Made by a program: the position numbers and the translations under genes. The notes under the pieces were generated by a model, which did not search any database, had not been told where the DNA came from, and was given only the letters and a program-made list of their open reading frames with translations. From the NCBI GenBank assembly GCA_049509675.1, contig JBEKZQ010000409.1, positions 1 through 5,737 on the forward strand: 5,737 bases of DNA, in the 5' to 3' direction. How positions within the stretch are numbered: position 1 is the stretch's first letter; every line of letters starts with the position of its first letter. Below, in pieces: positions 5,629-5,737 of this stretch. Origin of the DNA: JBEKZQ01 sp049509675. GTDB lineage: Bacteria; Planctomycetota; Planctomycetia; Pirellulales; Thermoguttaceae.

Positions 5629-5634
5629 TATGAT
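5629..5634 (+). promoter_or_regulatory. Possible -10 element for the gene at 5699
   Basis: TATGAT matches the -10 consensus at 5 of 6 positions and is 64 bases before the ATG. No good -35 hexamer sits 16-18 bases upstream, so this is a weak call. Confidence 0.25.
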
Positions 5635-5698
5635 GGAGCGTAGCATTGGTGTCGCCGATCATTGCACCTTCTATCTATCACGCGAAAGGGTTCTTGCC

Positions 5699-5737
5699 AT
5701 GTTCATGCGATTCTGTGCGGCGTGCTGTCTCGTTCTT
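5699..5737 (+). CDS. Start of an exported protein (3' end beyond window)
   Basis: An ATG at 5699 opens 13 codons to the window edge, reading MFMRFCAACCLVL. AAAGGG (5685-5690) lies 8 bases upstream as a ribosome binding site. One arginine followed by a Cys/Ala/Leu/Val-rich hydrophobic run looks like the start of a signal peptide, and the cysteines leave a lipoprotein possible. The product cannot be identified from this much sequence. It is on the same strand as the GH9 gene, 125 bases after its stop, so co-transcription is possible but not shown. An in-frame ATG at 5705 is an alternative start. Confidence 0.5.
   Translation, partial: MFMRFCAACCLVL

Overview
The window is GC-rich bacterial DNA with short operons and wide gaps. 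I read it as most likely from a planctomycete (Pirellulales-like) or a related PVC bacterium. The reasons are an FHA-domain signalling protein whose N-terminal half resembles the FHA-GAF-SpoIIE phosphatases common there, an orphan URO-D-like enzyme not in a haem operon, a large secreted GH9 glycanase, and a palindromic intergenic element. No marker gene fixes the taxonomy, so this is inference.

Layout. At 1-452 (minus) lies the first 150 codons of an FHA-domain protein, running off the left edge. Its promoter (TTGACG-18-TAGAAT) and the promoter of a tRNA-Gln(CUG) gene (699-769, plus) are divergent within 530-640 and separated by a 14-bp GC palindrome. A complete URO-D-superfamily gene (949-1917, minus) follows. 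A 557-bp gap (1918-2474) holds a 236-bp MITE-like imperfect palindrome (2142-2377) with perfect 19-bp terminal inverted repeats, flanking CTAA direct repeats and four internal 13-mers in alternating orientation. The main gene (2475-5573, plus; 1032 aa) encodes an exported GH9 cellulase-type enzyme: signal peptide, two nearly identical carbohydrate-binding-like jelly-roll domains, a CelD_N-type Ig-like domain and a full catalytic domain with D604, D607 and E1003. Seven bases after its stop is a diverged end of the same palindromic element (5581-5604). The first 13 codons of another exported protein begin at 5699.

How the parts relate. The four protein genes look independently transcribed and I see no shared pathway. 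The GH9 enzyme would act outside the cytoplasm on a beta-glucan, with the duplicated N-terminal modules supplying substrate binding. The FHA protein would be cytoplasmic phosphothreonine-dependent signalling. The URO-D-like protein is a soluble TIM-barrel enzyme of unknown substrate.

The most unusual content is the palindromic element and its orphan end, which bracket the GH9 gene, and the recent tandem duplication of the binding module inside that gene. I found no CRISPR array, defence system or phage gene.
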